DNA of 64,000 nt from Brachionus manjavacas (GCA_019054805.1 JAHQIY010000007.1:4965501-5029500); one strand, 5' to 3'. Shown: positions 1-13,169, counted from the stretch's first letter. A program made the numbers and translations. The notes: generated by a model not told the origin, from the sequence alone.

Positions 1-234
1 AAATTCAAAAATGAAAAACTCGGACTTTACATTTAACTCGAACCTTCTTAGACCTTTTGTTGGAAAGCTTATTACTCTAATGTTAATAAATACGCTTAAC
101 TCGAACTAAAAAATCTTAAATTTTTGAATAAATTTACACTTTACTCAAACTTTTTGCTTAATAATTAAAGCTTTTAATTGATCATTTGTCTTTTTGAATA
201 ATACAAATAAACTTTAGATACTAATAAAATAATG

Positions 235-1140
235 GACAACGAATACTCTCTGCTTTTCGCAGATGATCTAGTTACATTCTTCATTTATAACAAAAAGGAG
301 AACCTAGAATATAAGATAAATAACTACACCAACGAACTAGAACAATGGCTTACTAAATTGAAAATGAAGGTATCAGTTGAAAAGTCGTGTTCAGTAGTCT
401 TTTCAAGGTAAAAAAAAGAGAGTAATAATCTAAACTTAAAAATTTATGGAAACAGAATACTGAGCCAAAAAGAAATCAAGTTTCTTGGTATTAAATTTGA
501 TTCTAAGTTAAATTTTAATATACTACTAGACGAAATTAAAGAATGTAGCAATAAAGGGCTAAATATTATTAAGATATTGTCAAACAAAAAATAGGGTCTT
601 ACTCAAAACACACTAGGTAATTTATATAAATCTTCAGTCGGATCAATTTTAGACTATTCTTTTCCTTGCTTGAATTCATTTTCAGAAAATAATATAAAAA
701 AACTACAAGAAATTCAGAATACAGCAGCAGACAGATCTATTTTTAAGTTAAAATATTATACTCCCTCCAACATCGTGCATCATGATGCCCTTAATAAACT
801 TAAATTACAAACAGTCTCAAATCGGCTTTTTGAGTTGAGTGAGAGATATGTTGGGACAGGACTGAGTCATTCTATACCATTGGTTGCAAGACTGGTGGAT
901 GAATACAAAGAAGGTTTCAAATCGGGATCCCAACTCCATTGTGTAATTGCTACCTTACTATTTCCTCTTTTTTTTCCTGAAACCTTGAAATATGTAAACA
1001 TGTGCCACATGTAACAATCTATGTCTTCTTAACTTTCATTCTTTTTAATCTCATTTTATTAACTTTAATTTTATCTTTTATTTTGATTTTTTTATAAATT
1101 TATTCTGAAGGAGCCCTAGCTCGGTACAGATAGCAAATAA
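235..1140 (+). mobile_element. Degenerate non-LTR retrotransposon, RT C-terminal part and 3' end
   Basis: Translating across several frames gives a reverse transcriptase core (LLFADDLVTFF near 255-290), a palm/thumb segment with FLGIKFDSKLNF (about 481-515), then the family tail with FELSERYVG (about 829-855) and ARLVDEYKEGF (888-920). In-frame stops (for example near 408 and 592) show it is dead. The 3' end carries GAAGGAGCCCTAGCTCGGTA near 1107-1126, followed by a short (AAATA)n-like tail, as expected for target-primed insertion. The same protein and 3' end recur in antisense at 10.46-13.17 kb. The clade (Jockey/CR1-like) is inferred from motif style only; no intact ORF remains. Confidence 0.8.
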
Positions 1141-1591
1141 ATAAATAAATAATAAAACATTAACAAATGACACATGAAGAAACAATAACACCCTAAGTAA
1201 TCCTTTTAACGATACGAAAACGAGAATATTCTATAAGATCATTAATTCTCGCAAATTTTTCGCTAAGTATCGTTAATTTATTTTATTGTAATAAGCTTTT
1301 TATTTTTTTTATCGAAATAAATGCAGTATAAATCGGATATGCGATCTTTATGTCAAAAATGCGCGACTATTATCAGTCTAAACCTGAAGATAACCAGCAA
1401 TTTCTAAAGTACTTTCAAGAAATGGAAAAATAGTTTAGAAACAAACAAAAAAAATAACTTAAATTAACTAATTTTTTTACAATTTAATTATTTTTATTTT
1501 CGTTTTATTATTTTTACTGAGGTGTTTTTGCAAATTGTGATTTTGTAATTAAGATGTTTTACTTAAAATGCTTAATGTTTTTTAATGGTTC

Positions 1592-1652
1592 TCGGTTAAC
1601 TCGAACTTTTCTCAAAGTCCCGAAGAGTTCGAGTTAAGTGTGAAACACTGTA
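1592..1652 (-). repeat. pogo/Tigger-like terminal inverted repeat
   Basis: Read on the minus strand from 1650, the sequence starts CAGTGTTTCACACTTAAC and contains GTTCGAGTTAA (1627-1637) and its complement TTAACTCGAAC (1596-1606), flanked by a TA dinucleotide at 1651-1652. CAGTG-starting termini with TA flanks and internal TTAACTCGAAC words are typical of pogo/Tigger elements of the Tc1/mariner superfamily. TTAACTCGAAC also occurs near 35 and 103, so the element may extend to or beyond the left window edge. No transposase is seen here. Confidence 0.45.
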
Positions 1653-1694
1653 ACAATTTTTGCATTTTAATAACCTGCGAAAATTTTGCACTAA

Positions 1695-1720
1695 TACAGT
1701 GATGCTCCGGTTAAGTTTTT
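1695..1720 (+). repeat. Second pogo/Tigger-like terminus
   Basis: TA (1695-1696) is followed by CAGTGATGCTCCGGTTAAG, again the CAGTG start of pogo-class terminal repeats, facing away from the terminus at 1650. Only this end is seen; the partner end was not found. Short motif evidence only. Confidence 0.3.
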
Positions 1721-1988
1721 ATAACAATTCACGTAAATTATTGTAAATTTGCCAAATCATACGTAAAACAAAGTAAATTTACAAAAGTAAAAAATCATAA
1801 ATTTACTAAAACTCAAGAGTGGATTTAACGCAAAATTTGTTAAATTTTTACGTAAATTATTGTAAAAAAAAAAATGTCTATAAAATTAAAAAACTTTGTC
1901 ACATTAATTAAAAATATATATAAGTAAAATAATTATTTCAAGAACTGTTAAATTAAGAACTGTTGACCAAAAGAAAATAAATCAAGAC

Positions 1989-2307
1989 TTAAACTAGAAA
2001 GACATTATTAAATTTCCTCAAGTACTTAGACTTTAGACTGTTTAGACATAGTTTAATAGAGTCAGATAAGCCGTCCTTTGAGTTTAGATTCTTTTTTAAT
2101 TCCAATTGAAATTGAAACAAGTTTATTTTTAATAAAATGTATGTCTCTACCAAGGTAAGAAACAAGAAAAGATCTGTCCTGTTCAAAACACTTAATTCTA
2201 ACATTAATGTTTGTTTGATAACCGATACACATACAATTAGAAATATAAGAAGCGAGTCTATTAGCAAATTGAAGTTTCAAATCGAATTTTAAGATCAAAG
2301 CGATCAT
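1989..2307 (-). pseudogene. Frameshifted C-terminal module of an unidentified repeat-family protein
   Basis: Two overlapping minus-strand frames join through a frameshift near 2090. The N-terminal part (from ATG 2307) contains RLASYISNCMCIGYQ, and the downstream frame ends with DGLSDSIKLCLNSLKSKYLR before a stop at 1989. The same closing module, with the pattern G-L/I-S/V-D-S-I/V followed by a Leu/Lys/Tyr-rich helix, is present on the minus strand at 26573-26908 and 63725-64000. Three dispersed decayed copies suggest a transposable-element protein rather than a host gene, but I do not recognise the family. Confidence 0.35.
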
Positions 2308-2309
2308 TT

Positions 2310-3505
2310 TAAAATTTAAAACTTAATCTAATGATTTTGATTAAGAAATAAATACTAAACATTACTTGACATGTTATGTCTAATAATGGTTCATTATCAA
2401 ATTAATATCAAGATAAATGATCTCTAATTTCTTTAACAAAAACAATCAACAGTTTAAATAATTCAGATTAAGTTAATTCAAAAATTCAAATTTATAATCC
2501 ACTCATTCAAACTTAAATAATGATATTTTCCACTTAAATAAATTACAATTTTTAAAACAGTAATTTTTTTGTCTTTAAAAGTAAGTTTTCGTTAAAATCA
2601 ATTAAAATATTTAAACTTATTAAAGTTCGATCAAAAGGGATATTTTTAAATTTTAAAAATGAAAATAAACTTGACATGACAAGTAATTGCTTTAGAAAAA
2701 ATTTATTTCTTTCCTATTATTAAAAAAAAATATTACAATTTATATTTTGATCTTCTGATCTTGATCTCAAACTTCAATTTGCCAGTCCATTATATTTTGG
2801 ATTTTTGATAAACGAGAATTTAGAAAAAACATTAAGTTATTCGAAATTGAAAATTTTCAAGATCTTAGGAATATTTGGCATGTGACAGCTAGTTAAAACA
2901 GTGGATTTAATGTTTGAGTAAATTAAATGATTTTTAATATATTGACTCAATGTTTTATAAAAGTTAATTTTACATGAAAACTCATTTTATTTTTACGTTT
3001 TGAACATATTTTCCACTTTCTTCTCAAGCTCTGCATAGTTTCATGAATTCTTAATAAATTCCTTTGAAGTTTTCTATAAAATTTCATAGTTTGCTTAAGT
3101 TAAATTTTTTAAAAGTTATCTCAGTCAATAGATTGAACACTTTTTGTATCTGATTTTTTCTTGATCAACACAAAAACCTTTTTGGTGGAAAATTAAAATA
3201 AGACTTAATTAAGACAAATTTTTTAAATAAATTTGTTTCCATTTCATAAAAAATCTCATATCTAATTTTGATAAATTGATCCAGCTTTTTTTAAAAAAAA
3301 ATCTACGATTGAATAATAAAAAGGAAATAATATTCACTTAAAATCTAAATAACTATGCGAAAAGAATGAAAGTTGAAAAACCAAAAAATAGAGATAGAAC
3401 AAACAAATTTTTTATCAATAGTTTCAATTTATGATTTACAAATTGAAAAAATAATTAAAGATATTCTTTATTTTGGCTTTTATTCTGAATAATATTCATA
3501 AAAAC
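2310..3505. other. AT-rich stretch, no gene seen
   Basis: Only short AT-driven open frames and homopolymer runs. It could hold intron or 3' sequence of the ankyrin gene at 3608-4258, whose downstream exon I could not find. Confidence 0.5.
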
Positions 3506-3607
3506 CCTGTTTTAAAAAAGAAATTTTGTCACACAAATGAAAAAATAATATTGTTTTATAATAAATGATATTTGGTTATGATTTTTTAGGACAAAATTTA
3601 AACTTAC

Positions 3608-4258
3608 CGATATAATTATGCCAGAAAAATTGACCAATTTCAATGCTATTTCGAAATTGTTCTTCTGAGCCGCATAATGCAACAAGGTATATCCAGCTTC
3701 ATCTTGGTGATTTATGCTCGCTCCACAATCAATAAACAGCTTGAATGTCTCAAATAATTGGTTTCTCTTATTGACATATCCCTCGTCATTCATCAATTGT
3801 TCTGTCCATTTTTGAATAGAATTGTACTTGATCAAAACTTGCAAGGGCGTCAGTCTGCTCTTGGTCAGTATGTCCTTATCTAAACAAAAAATTTACTCTG
3901 AAATTTTTAAGTAATTTTTTCAAGTACCAAAAAAGTATTCTTTGAGCAAAATTTCACAGAATTTTTTTCGGCAAAATTTTGCACCAATGTGCAGCAAGGT
4001 GGAATTGTCGTAGCCAGTCTGAAAGTCCTTGAGCATCGGTTTCCATTCTTCAGGCAAGTCAAGCGCCTTCAAGTTTCCGATCAAGTAATCATCGGACTTG
4101 TTCAAATCTTCGATGTCTTTGGTCAGTTGAAAAAGATCATTTTTGTACTCTTGCATGTAATTAGGGGCCAATAGATACTCATTTTGTTGACTTTCCAAGT
4201 CATCACTTTTATTAAATTTATTCAATATATTATTTTGTAATTGTACACATAAATTCAT
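3608..4258 (-). CDS. Ankyrin-repeat protein, 5' two exons (partial)
   Basis: Exon 1 runs 4258-3928 from a true ATG. A 48-bp intron (3927-3880, GT..TTTAG) interrupts codon phase 1, and exon 2 runs 3879-3608 to a GTAAGT donor at 3607. Splicing joins ...KEYFF to DKDILTKSRL in frame. Exon 1 ends with an ankyrin-like STLLHIGAKFCRKKFCEILL segment. Exon 2 contains CGASINHQDEAGYTLLHYAA followed by NNFEIALKLV, a good ankyrin repeat. The first 75 or so residues are acidic and Asn-rich with no recognised domain. The gene continues beyond the last donor, but no further exon is evident downstream. The ankyrin-family call is firm; the orthologue is unknown. Confidence 0.7.
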
Positions 4259-4261
4259 TCT

Positions 4262-5395
4262 CTAAACCTCCTATAGATTGAACAAAAATAATTCATCAAT
4301 TTTTCATGCTTAGTCTAAAAAAACGATAATATATCAGATAAAAAAAATTCATTTAAGACCCTTAAACCTTGAGTAAAATTAACCTTAATTCATTACCCAG
4401 CTGTAAAGCTTATGCTCTATGTATTCCAAGGTTCAAGTTACGTTTGATTTTTATTTAGCAGATTGTAAATTCAGGTTTACTTTTCTTTTCTGATAAGAAT
4501 CATTTTTGATTGGAAATATTAAGCACAAGAACAGCTACTTCCTTTTAAGCTATATCTTTTTAAATAAGGTATTTGAATTCGTTTTTATTTAACTATTCGG
4601 TTTAATGTTCCATGTAATTAACACTTTAATTTACAAAAGAATCTAATTTTTTAATGTAAACAGCTTTTGAGTTCATTTTTTTCTAATGTGTTTAGTCTCT
4701 GTTGAATTTTCTTTGAAAAAATTTTAAAATCAATCAAATGATTTCAATTTTTTCCTAGTCCCAAGCCAACTAGTAGTCAAATTTTCTATTTCAATTAAAA
4801 TCGATTCGTTTAATAAAAACTAGAGCCCTTTTATTTCTTTACTAAGAGTTCGACTTAAAACTTTTTATTTTTTGTTGTCACCAGACCATTTCACGTTTGG
4901 AACAAATGAATATTTCTGTTTAAAACCTTTTAAAATTTTTTTGACTAGATTAGAAAAAAAATAGAATTGTAAAAAAAATCAATTTCAAAAGTGACTAAAG
5001 CCCTCTGAATTAATAATTCTTATTGTATTTAAAATAAATAAATAAAAATAATTAACAAATTTTCATTTATCTCTGACATATTTTTATTTTAATTTGTTAA
5101 ATTTAAGTATTGTTTAGAAGCGAAAAAATATTTCGATAAATTTTTATCTACAAAAAACTAAAAGCTCTGTTAATTAAAGACTTTTCTTTTTTATAATTTA
5201 ACAAGTTGTATATTTGTTAATAAATATTTGGACAGTTGGCAAATCAAATAAACAAAAAATTAAATGATAAAATTTTGTGAAAATTTGTTAAAAATTTTTC
5301 AAATATTTTGAAATTTAACTGTTCTCTGTTGTAAATTCTGCAAATATTATTTAAAAAGAGTCAATAGAAAAAAAAATAGCTAAACTAAGCCTAAA
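4262..5395. other. AT-rich intergenic DNA, no gene seen
   Basis: Presumed 5' flank of the ankyrin-repeat gene. No open frame with coding character, no RNA gene and no clear repeat recognised. Confidence 0.5.
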
Positions 5396-5400
5396 TTAAA

Positions 5401-5674
5401 GCGGCAGTGAAGTTTGGAGCAAAAAAAATAAAAGCAAAATATTTTTGAAAATTAAAAAAAAATGATAATTTTAAAAATTTTAGGCATTATAATCAAAAAA
5501 GTCAAAAAAGCTTAACATTTAGTCCTGTTACTATCAAATTTCGATCTATTCTCTAAATATAAAAATTTATTTATTTTTTTGCTTTTTTTCACGTTTAACA
5601 AATTTCGTTTAAAAATGTTAAAAATTAATATTTTTATATTTTGTCACAGTTTTTGCTTGAAACTTCACCGCCGC
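5401..5674. mobile_element. MITE-like element with imperfect terminal inverted repeats
   Basis: The left end GCGGCAGTGAAGTTTGGAGC (5401) and the reverse complement of the right end, GCGGCGGTGAAGTTTCAAGC (ending at 5674), match at 17 of 20 positions, and both continue into A-rich sequence. The roughly 234-bp interior is AT-rich and non-coding. It looks like a small non-autonomous DNA transposon; no target duplication was identified. Confidence 0.5.
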
Positions 5675-5679
5675 GCTAA

Positions 5680-8600
5680 ACTAAAATACAATTTAAATTT
5701 TACATTTTTTTGAGATAAATTTCCTTTAAGGCATTTAATCTGATTTATTTTCTGATGAATTGTGGCTTAACTAACTATCTTTTCTTTGTTGTTTGCTTAA
5801 AAGTAAGCCTAAATGAAAACTACAGATAAAATTTTATATATATTTTTTTATTTATAATAGTTTATGTAATTCTTACAAATCAAATAATTCTAATGAAAGC
5901 TAACAAACACAAACTTTTTGTTCTAAGCTGTTTTTTCTCTTAAATTCTAAAGTTAACTAAAATCCCTAAAGTAGTTAATTTTTGCGAAAATATATAATTT
6001 TATAAATCAAATTAATTTGCGTAAAATAAATTTGCTCCTATTCACTATACTTGATTGACTTTAATCAGAAAAATTACAACTTTTTTTTTAAAAAATAAAA
6101 AATAGCTAAACGTATTCAGCTGAAATCCGTGAAGAAATTTCCGATTTGTTCATAACCGCTTTTGGTTAAAAGTTTGATAAGTCTACTGAGTAAGCAAAAT
6201 ATCGGGGGGATACCGAAAAATGCAACGCTTAACGATTGTATGTATTTCTGGAAAATGATAATAGATAATAGAATTTTTATAGATCGGATCCCTCTGAGTC
6301 TATTAATTTTTATCTACACATCTTATACTCATTGTGATGTTAGCTATTATCTTTTTTTCAAAAAATACAATTTTAAATTTGATGGATTATTCCTAGATGA
6401 ATAACCAGGGTTAAAATTTTAGTCCATAAAAATAATTATTTTAGACCTGATTCGAGTTAACCTGATGAAAAACATTCCAAATTATTTTTTTTTTGAAAAA
6501 AAATCCTTTGATCAAAACTGTGGTCTTCTTTACTATCTTTTTTTATTGATCAATTTGATCAGATTCCTAAATTTAAAAAGGCAAAAAAATATTTAAAATT
6601 ATTTTATTAGAAAAATACAAAACTTTTTAACATCACACTTCGGGTCTATTTTGTTTTTAACAAATTGATCAGACACCTCAATTTGAAAATAAATGCTTTA
6701 AATAAAATTATTTTAATAATTATTTAAATTAATTTTTTGTCTAAAAATTGACAGATTACTATATTAATTATTTTGTTAGGTTCTGATCCTGATTTTCAAA
6801 CAAGTGACAATGTAAAAAGGTAAAATTCAAATTTTACTATGCCCTCGTGAATAAAGTTGGATCAATCTAGCAAGGAAATAACAAGAGAATGCAAATTCAA
6901 ATAGAACTATGATAAACTGTTTTTAAGTTGTTTTATTATTTTAGCAAAATATCAGGAAATTGATCTGAACAAAACGCTCGAATTAATACCCTCAAATAAT
7001 TTAGTATACTTTTGTTCATTATTTATAGCAAAAACAAAGACACGAGTTAATTCATTCAAATTTGCTATTTAACTGGGCCCTAGTACGATTGAATTTGAGC
7101 GAAAACCTAATTGCAAATTATCTTAAAACTACAGTTAGATTAATCATTTTAGGCCATTTAAAATCAGCTTACGTAAGAAATTATCTGTTTAAAAACATTG
7201 ATTTAAATTCCAAAGTTAAGTTAATCGAAACGAAAATAGATCTGAATTATCCTGTCATAAATGCATTTGTTTAAATTTAGCTCGTGCAAAAGTTAATTTG
7301 GATACAATTTGCATAAAGTATCATTTTCAAAAAATTTTCAATTCGATTTGCATTATTCAAATAGACATTAAAAAATATATAAACTATTTATCTTATCCTC
7401 TTTATTTAAATGAACTAAAACTGCTAGTTAAACTTATTTAAATATTTTTAAGAGTTGTTGTTTGCTTTTGGTTTGATAATAAACTCATCAATTTGGAAAA
7501 ATTTTCTGAAACTATTGCGTTAAGTCATTAATTTTTGCTAGATGATGATAGAACTGATATTTAAAAACAAAAAATTGGAATAACATGATATTTTTGCTTT
7601 TGAAACTATTTCTCACAAAAATAAAAAAATATAAAATTTGAATCAAATAAGAATAAAAGCACAAATTTTTAAATTCAATAAAAATGTTCTTAATAAATTA
7701 AGAGTTTTTGAAGAATAGAAATTTTAATTGTTAGAGACTAGGCATTGATAATTGATGAAATTGAAAAAAATTAAAAAAACTTACCTTTGATAAAAAATTG
7801 ACATGGTGAAAAATGGTAAATATCCGTGATGGCAGTTGTATTTTTTGTTTGTTTTCTTTTTTGTTGAGAATGAAGTTCGTTTTTTATCAGGTAATGACTT
7901 GAAATACGTTTATCTTTGTTAAATAATTAAAATAAAGTTTTCGTGATAGGAGATAAGTATTACAAGAAGATTATTAATCATATCGAAAGTTTAAATCTCA
8001 AAGCACACGAGAACTGTTTTGAACAACTTAAAATTTTAATAGAGTTTTTTCTGTAATTAATTCTTTTGAAGAAAAGCACTTTTTTAAAATTTATTAAATT
8101 GACTTAAAAATCTCATTGAACTTGCCGTGTACCTGCTGCGTTTTGGTATTAAATTTTAAGTAGCTCATCTCATGAATTGATTTCAATAGATTATTCAAAA
8201 TTGCAAAAAGTTTTACTTCTATTTGTTTTTTACAAAAATAAATTGAAATTTATTTAAGTGTTTTAATTGAATGAAAAATTTTACTAATTCTTTAAAATAT
8301 TCAGTATTTCCTAAAAATCTTGAAAAAAAGACATTTTTTAATTATGGTTTAGAAAATTCATTACGTTCACGCTATCTTACGATTCGATTTTGAACTTCAA
8401 AAATGGTACTCACTTTGGTCAAATATAGAGTCTATTTTTCAGATCATTTAAAGAACATTGAAGAATTTCAAATAATCCCTTGTATTGAGGAAATATTTAA
8501 TTGCATTTACTTTAGAAAATAAATTAATTTTTTTCTTGAAAATGACTTATACTCGTATTAATCACAATTAGCAATCTTAATTTTTTTAATAAAACACCTC

Positions 8601-10460
8601 TCTTTGAACGATTTTGTTAGCGAAATGAAACAAAAAATAAAAGCTACAAATTGTTCAACAATTAGATTCAGAATTTGTTTAGATTATTCGGAGTCAGGTG
8701 GATCCCTTGAGACTAGATACAAAAAACAAAAATTGGAAAAATTTTCGGGCTTTTTTTGAAAAAATCTCATGACTAATTTTGAAGAAAAAAAAAATGTATT
8801 TTTATATAAAAATTTGTGCTATAGAATAGATTTGTGGTTTATTTATCTTTTATATATTCTTTTATATATGTTAGGATAAGATATTCACAATGGACCGAAC
8901 CATACTATTGCTTATTTATGTAATCTTTGAGCCCTAATTGTTGGAATTTTTTATTTTGAATTTTAAGATAAAGTGGGCGTTTTGCATCTCCTGAACCAAA
9001 GTAAATGTCAAAATAGTAGTATTGGTTGTCGAATACTGTTATGCGACATTTTAAAGCTAATTTTTTAGTTAATTTTTACTAACCATTTTGCTTTTTAGAA
9101 GCTTTAAAATCCAGAAATAATGTATTTTCTAAAATATCAGAAATCAGAATTTTTAGAATATTAACATTTTTAACGCTGGATCATAAGCCAACAACTTAAA
9201 AATAGCTTCGGATTTACGAAAATAAAACTTTAAAATTAGGAAACATATTAAATTTGCCAAATTAAAGCTAAAAAATATTTTTTGCAAATAAAAAAGAATA
9301 AATTTTGGGTCCCTCTCATCCCAAAATCGAAAAATTGCTAAAATTTTTCTGAAAAAAAATTTGAAATTTTTTTCATTTGACAAAGTATGGCATTAATTGT
9401 ATCTGTGGCTATTTTCTTTTCTCTTTAATGGATTTCCTGTCTAAAAAAGAATCAGAGTCATTTTTACTTAATATAATGTGTTTACCTCGCTAGCCAATTT
9501 TCAGTTTCAGGGGTCGGTTCTATTTATTTAAAATTTTCCGATTTACTAAGAAAGACTAATGTAAGATTTATCCCTAATAAAATATTATAAAATATTTCTT
9601 TTTGTTATAAGAGTTAGGTTATTAAATTTTTTCAAGTCGATGATATGAGATGTTATTACATCCGTGATGAAGAAATATTGAGAAAAACTTGGGAATTTTT
9701 ACCTCAAGAGTTTTAAATTTATTTAATTATTTCATGGAACAACCAAATTTGGCAGTGATAAAAGCAAATAAGATGCTAGTGATAGAAAGATTTACTAAAA
9801 AACTAATTTTTTGCCAATTAGTGTACAGAGTCCATTACAAAAATTTAGCATAAACATTATAGAAAAGATCCAAGAAGGAGCTTAAAGATGGTATGGAGTA
9901 TCAAAATTGGCTAAAAGAATCATCGTTGAAGGTATAATCTATGAAATAGTTACTAAATGATATAGACGACATCGAGGTGGTACAATTATATTTTTTTTTA
10001 AGTTTATCAATTGAAATTGAAAATGTGGGTTTTTAATCAAAAAATTTAACAGCGTAAACAGAATGGAATTATTTTCTAAACAATTTTTTGTGACCAAGAG
10101 TATTAGGAATGTTTAAGTGCTTAAAGAAAAATGGAAACTAAATTCATTTGTTTGGTATTTCCGGATTCTATGGTTTAAACTGCTACTACTTTTAGCTTAT
10201 TTGAATTTCACTTGAAAGAATGTTTTTGAATTAATCAAAAAAGTATCAAAAAAAGATTTTTTTTTGAAATTTTTGAAATTTAAATTTATTTTAAATTTAG
10301 TCTAAATAAGAAAATTAATATTAGAAATTGAATAATGTTTGGGTTCGATTTCATTAACACTAATTGAAATTTTATTTTTCAGAAATTCTTTTATTTGAAA
10401 TAAAAAAATCTAAAATAATTTACCAAGTCCCCTATCTCTCACAATTATTGCCGCATTATT
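5680..10460. other. Gene-poor AT-rich region
   Basis: Short open frames at 6162-6404 (+), 7062-7274 (+) and 9153-9383 (-) have AT-driven composition and no recognisable domain, and two of them lack a convincing start. No tRNA, rRNA or clear transposon ends were recognised. I consider none of these open frames supported as genes. Confidence 0.45.
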
Positions 10461-10464
10461 TATT

Positions 10465-12045
10465 TTTTTATTTGTAAATCTGTACCGAGCTAATGCTCTT
10501 TCAGAATAAAAAATATAAACTAAAAAAAATAAATAACATAAAAAATAAAGTTAAATAAGATATAATATCAAAAAAAAGGATTAAACAATGAGAAAAAAAA
10601 ATTAAAAACGTTAAATTGAAATAGCTAGAGGTTAGACATGTTTATACATTTGATAGTTCAGGAAAAAAAGAAGAAATCTTTAGGTAGCAATTACACAAAG
10701 AAGTTGGATATTCGATATCTTGATTCGAAACCTTCTCTATTTTCTTCCACTAGTCTAACGATTAATGGAACAAAATTTGAAATGGCTCTGAGTAATAAAA
10801 CTCCTTCTGCCATTAGATAAGTAAAAATTTGAATTTTTAAATCAATAAAGTATACATAGAAAATTTTTGAAAAATAAAGTACAAAAAAGAATGAATTAGT
10901 AAATTACTGGAAAACGATAGCAAGTTTTTTTTTTTTTCGTAATTTTAGTTAATTTTAGTGTAAGATTGAAAATCAGAGAGATAATCCCTTATCATTTAAC
11001 CATTCACTGAATTCATTCCATAAATTACATAGTGGTGTTTTTTTTCTTACAAGATCTTGGGCTATTAACAAAAGCACTGACAAAGTCTTTGATTAATTCA
11101 ATAGTAAGTGTATTTTTGAAAATAACACTATTTTTACGAAAATAACACTATTTTATAAATAGTTTATTTAAACGAACTTCAATGTTATCTAGCTTTAAGT
11201 CATCTAGGAAATTTATCAGGAGATTCGATGGAGTACCTTGAGGAAAATTATAACTGTACTTAATTGAAATATTTTGAAGAACTTGTAGCCTAGAGTGGTT
11301 GGTCTTTGAGACTAGAATAGGAATGAAGAAACAATAATCAATAATAGAGTCAATTAATGATTTATGTTTATTAACCAAAGTATTGTGGTTAAGTTTCCAA
11401 GACTTTTGTGCCAGAATTTTTAAGACGTTAATACGATCAATGCATCTTGAACTAATAAAGCCTACATGCGAGTATAAGCTAAGGTTTTAATCGAAAGTGA
11501 TGCCTAGAAATAAAGGCTTTTTTCAATAGGGTATATTTTTTCCAAATAGTTTTAAAGTAAGAGATTGGTTTTTTCCTAGATTTCCGGAGAAAATGGTATG
11601 ACTTCACTTTTCAGGGGCCATTTTCATTTTCCATTTTACAAGCCAAGCTTCAATTTTTTTCAAATTGCAATTTATTGCAATGACAATTTTACCATACTTT
11701 TTAAATTTAAAATAGGAAACAAGATCATCGGCAAAAAGAAGAGAGTAGCTTTTATTTTTTGAGTTCAATTTTGGAATGTCATTTATAAATATTGTAAAAA
11801 AGAGAGGACTAATTACGGCTCCTTGAGGTACCCCTGACTGAATGTCACCCTGAGTTAAAGATTAGTCACTTACCCACTCCAATATATAGAGTGGTACTTT
11901 TAATTGGGAAATTTTGAAGAGTATTCCATTGTGCCAAGTTTTATCAAAGGCTTGAGAAATGTCAAAAAATAATGAGCACACTTTTTATTTATTAAAAGTT
12001 TCAGATATTAAGGAACAGAATGACTCTATCTTGCCCTGATCTCTC
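10465..12045 (-). mobile_element. Degenerate non-LTR retrotransposon (copy 1, antisense)
   Basis: Read on the minus strand from about 12040, it encodes FFDISQAFDKTWHNGILF, then SGVPQGAVISPLFFTIFIND and YSLLFADDLVSYF (about 11760-11700): reverse transcriptase blocks in the correct order. FLGITFD and the thumb/tail segment (11378-11148) follow. The tail continues to ARLV-like LIVRLVEENREGFESRYR (about 10740-10700). Its 3' end, the reverse complement of CTGTACCGAGCTAATGCTC at 10480-10498, matches the 3' end of the copy at 235-1140. Several stops and frameshifts are present. The 5' part is truncated where it abuts copy 2 near 12045. Confidence 0.8.
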
Positions 12046-13165
12046 GCTCAACTCAAAAAGTCGATTTGAGACTGTTAGTAGTTTAAGTTTATTGAAAGCC
12101 TCTTGGTGCCTAATATTCGAGGGGATATAATATTTAAGGTTCAAAATAGATCGAACTGCTGAATTTTGAATAACTTGTATTTTTTTGATGTTAGTTTCTG
12201 AGAAAGAATATAAACAAGGAAAAGTTTAATCCAAAATTGATCCTATCAAAGATTTGTAAAGATTACCAAACGTTTTTGGTTTTAGACCCCATTTTCTATT
12301 TGAGAGATATTTTATTAAGTAAAGCCTTGAATCACAGCGCTCTTTTAATTCATCTACCATTGGACCAAAGGTAAGTTTTGAGTCCAATGTTGTGTAATGC
12401 CTAAGAATTTAACTATTTAATTATTATTTAAATTTTTACGATTAATTTTAGGGTCAAAATTGATTGTAAGTTTAGTTTTTTTCTCAAAGATCATGTAACA
12501 TGACTTTTCAATATAAATTTTCATTTTCCATTTGAAAAGACATCTTTCAACTTATTTTAGGTACATCTTTTCAAGATTTCCTTTCTTTTTGAAAAAAAAA
12601 AGTAGCCAAATCATCTGCAAAAAGAAGTAAATATTGGCTATTTTTCTTATTTCTTTTTGGTATGTAATTTATACAAATGCTCAAGAGAAGTGGACTAATT
12701 ACTGACCCTTGTGGGACTGCTGCTTTAATAGGGTATTGATCACTTAGATGACCATTTACATTTACTCTAAAAGATCTTAAATGGAGAAACGATCTTATCC
12801 AGTAAATAAGATAAGGAGGTAGATTAATTTTAATTAGCTTGTAAATTAGTCCAAAGCTTTATAAATGTCAAAAAAAAGACAACAGACTTTTTACTTTTTA
12901 TTAAAAGACTAGAACTTTTTGAATAAGAAAATAAAGATTATCTGCAGTGCGTCTATGTTTTCTAAATCCTAATTGCTCTTGATTTATTGTTATCAAGAAA
13001 ATTATTCATCCTAGTGTAAATAATGCGTTCAAGTAACTTGCCAAGGTAACTTGTCAAACTAATTGGACGATAGTTATGAGGGTCTTGAGTCGGAGAAGAT
13101 TTCTTAAGTATCATAGTTATATTTGCTATTTTCCAGGATTTTGGGACTATTACATAGATATATTT
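12046..13165 (-). mobile_element. Degenerate non-LTR retrotransposon (copy 2, antisense)
   Basis: Minus-strand reading from 13150 gives WKIANITMILKKSSPTQDP, NYRPISLTSYLGKLLERII (about 13090-13010), a broken SFFDIYKALD block (about 12880), GSVISPLLLSICINYIP (about 12710-12660), LLLFADDLATFF (about 12640-12605), FLGITLDSKLTFGP (about 12395-12360) and finally NRLFELSER at 12075-12050. This is the canonical reverse transcriptase order, with multiple stops. Copy 1 begins immediately after FELSER, so the copies are joined head to tail or nested. The endonuclease region upstream of 13165 is missing. Confidence 0.8.
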
Positions 13166-13169
13166 TATT

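Noticed and set aside
9153-9383. Phe/Leu-rich 76-codon minus-strand frame
   Set aside because: AT-driven composition, no domain, no exon context.
10638-10820. 60-codon plus-strand frame
   Set aside because: The opposite strand encodes the LINE tail (VRLVEENREGF), so this is a shadow.
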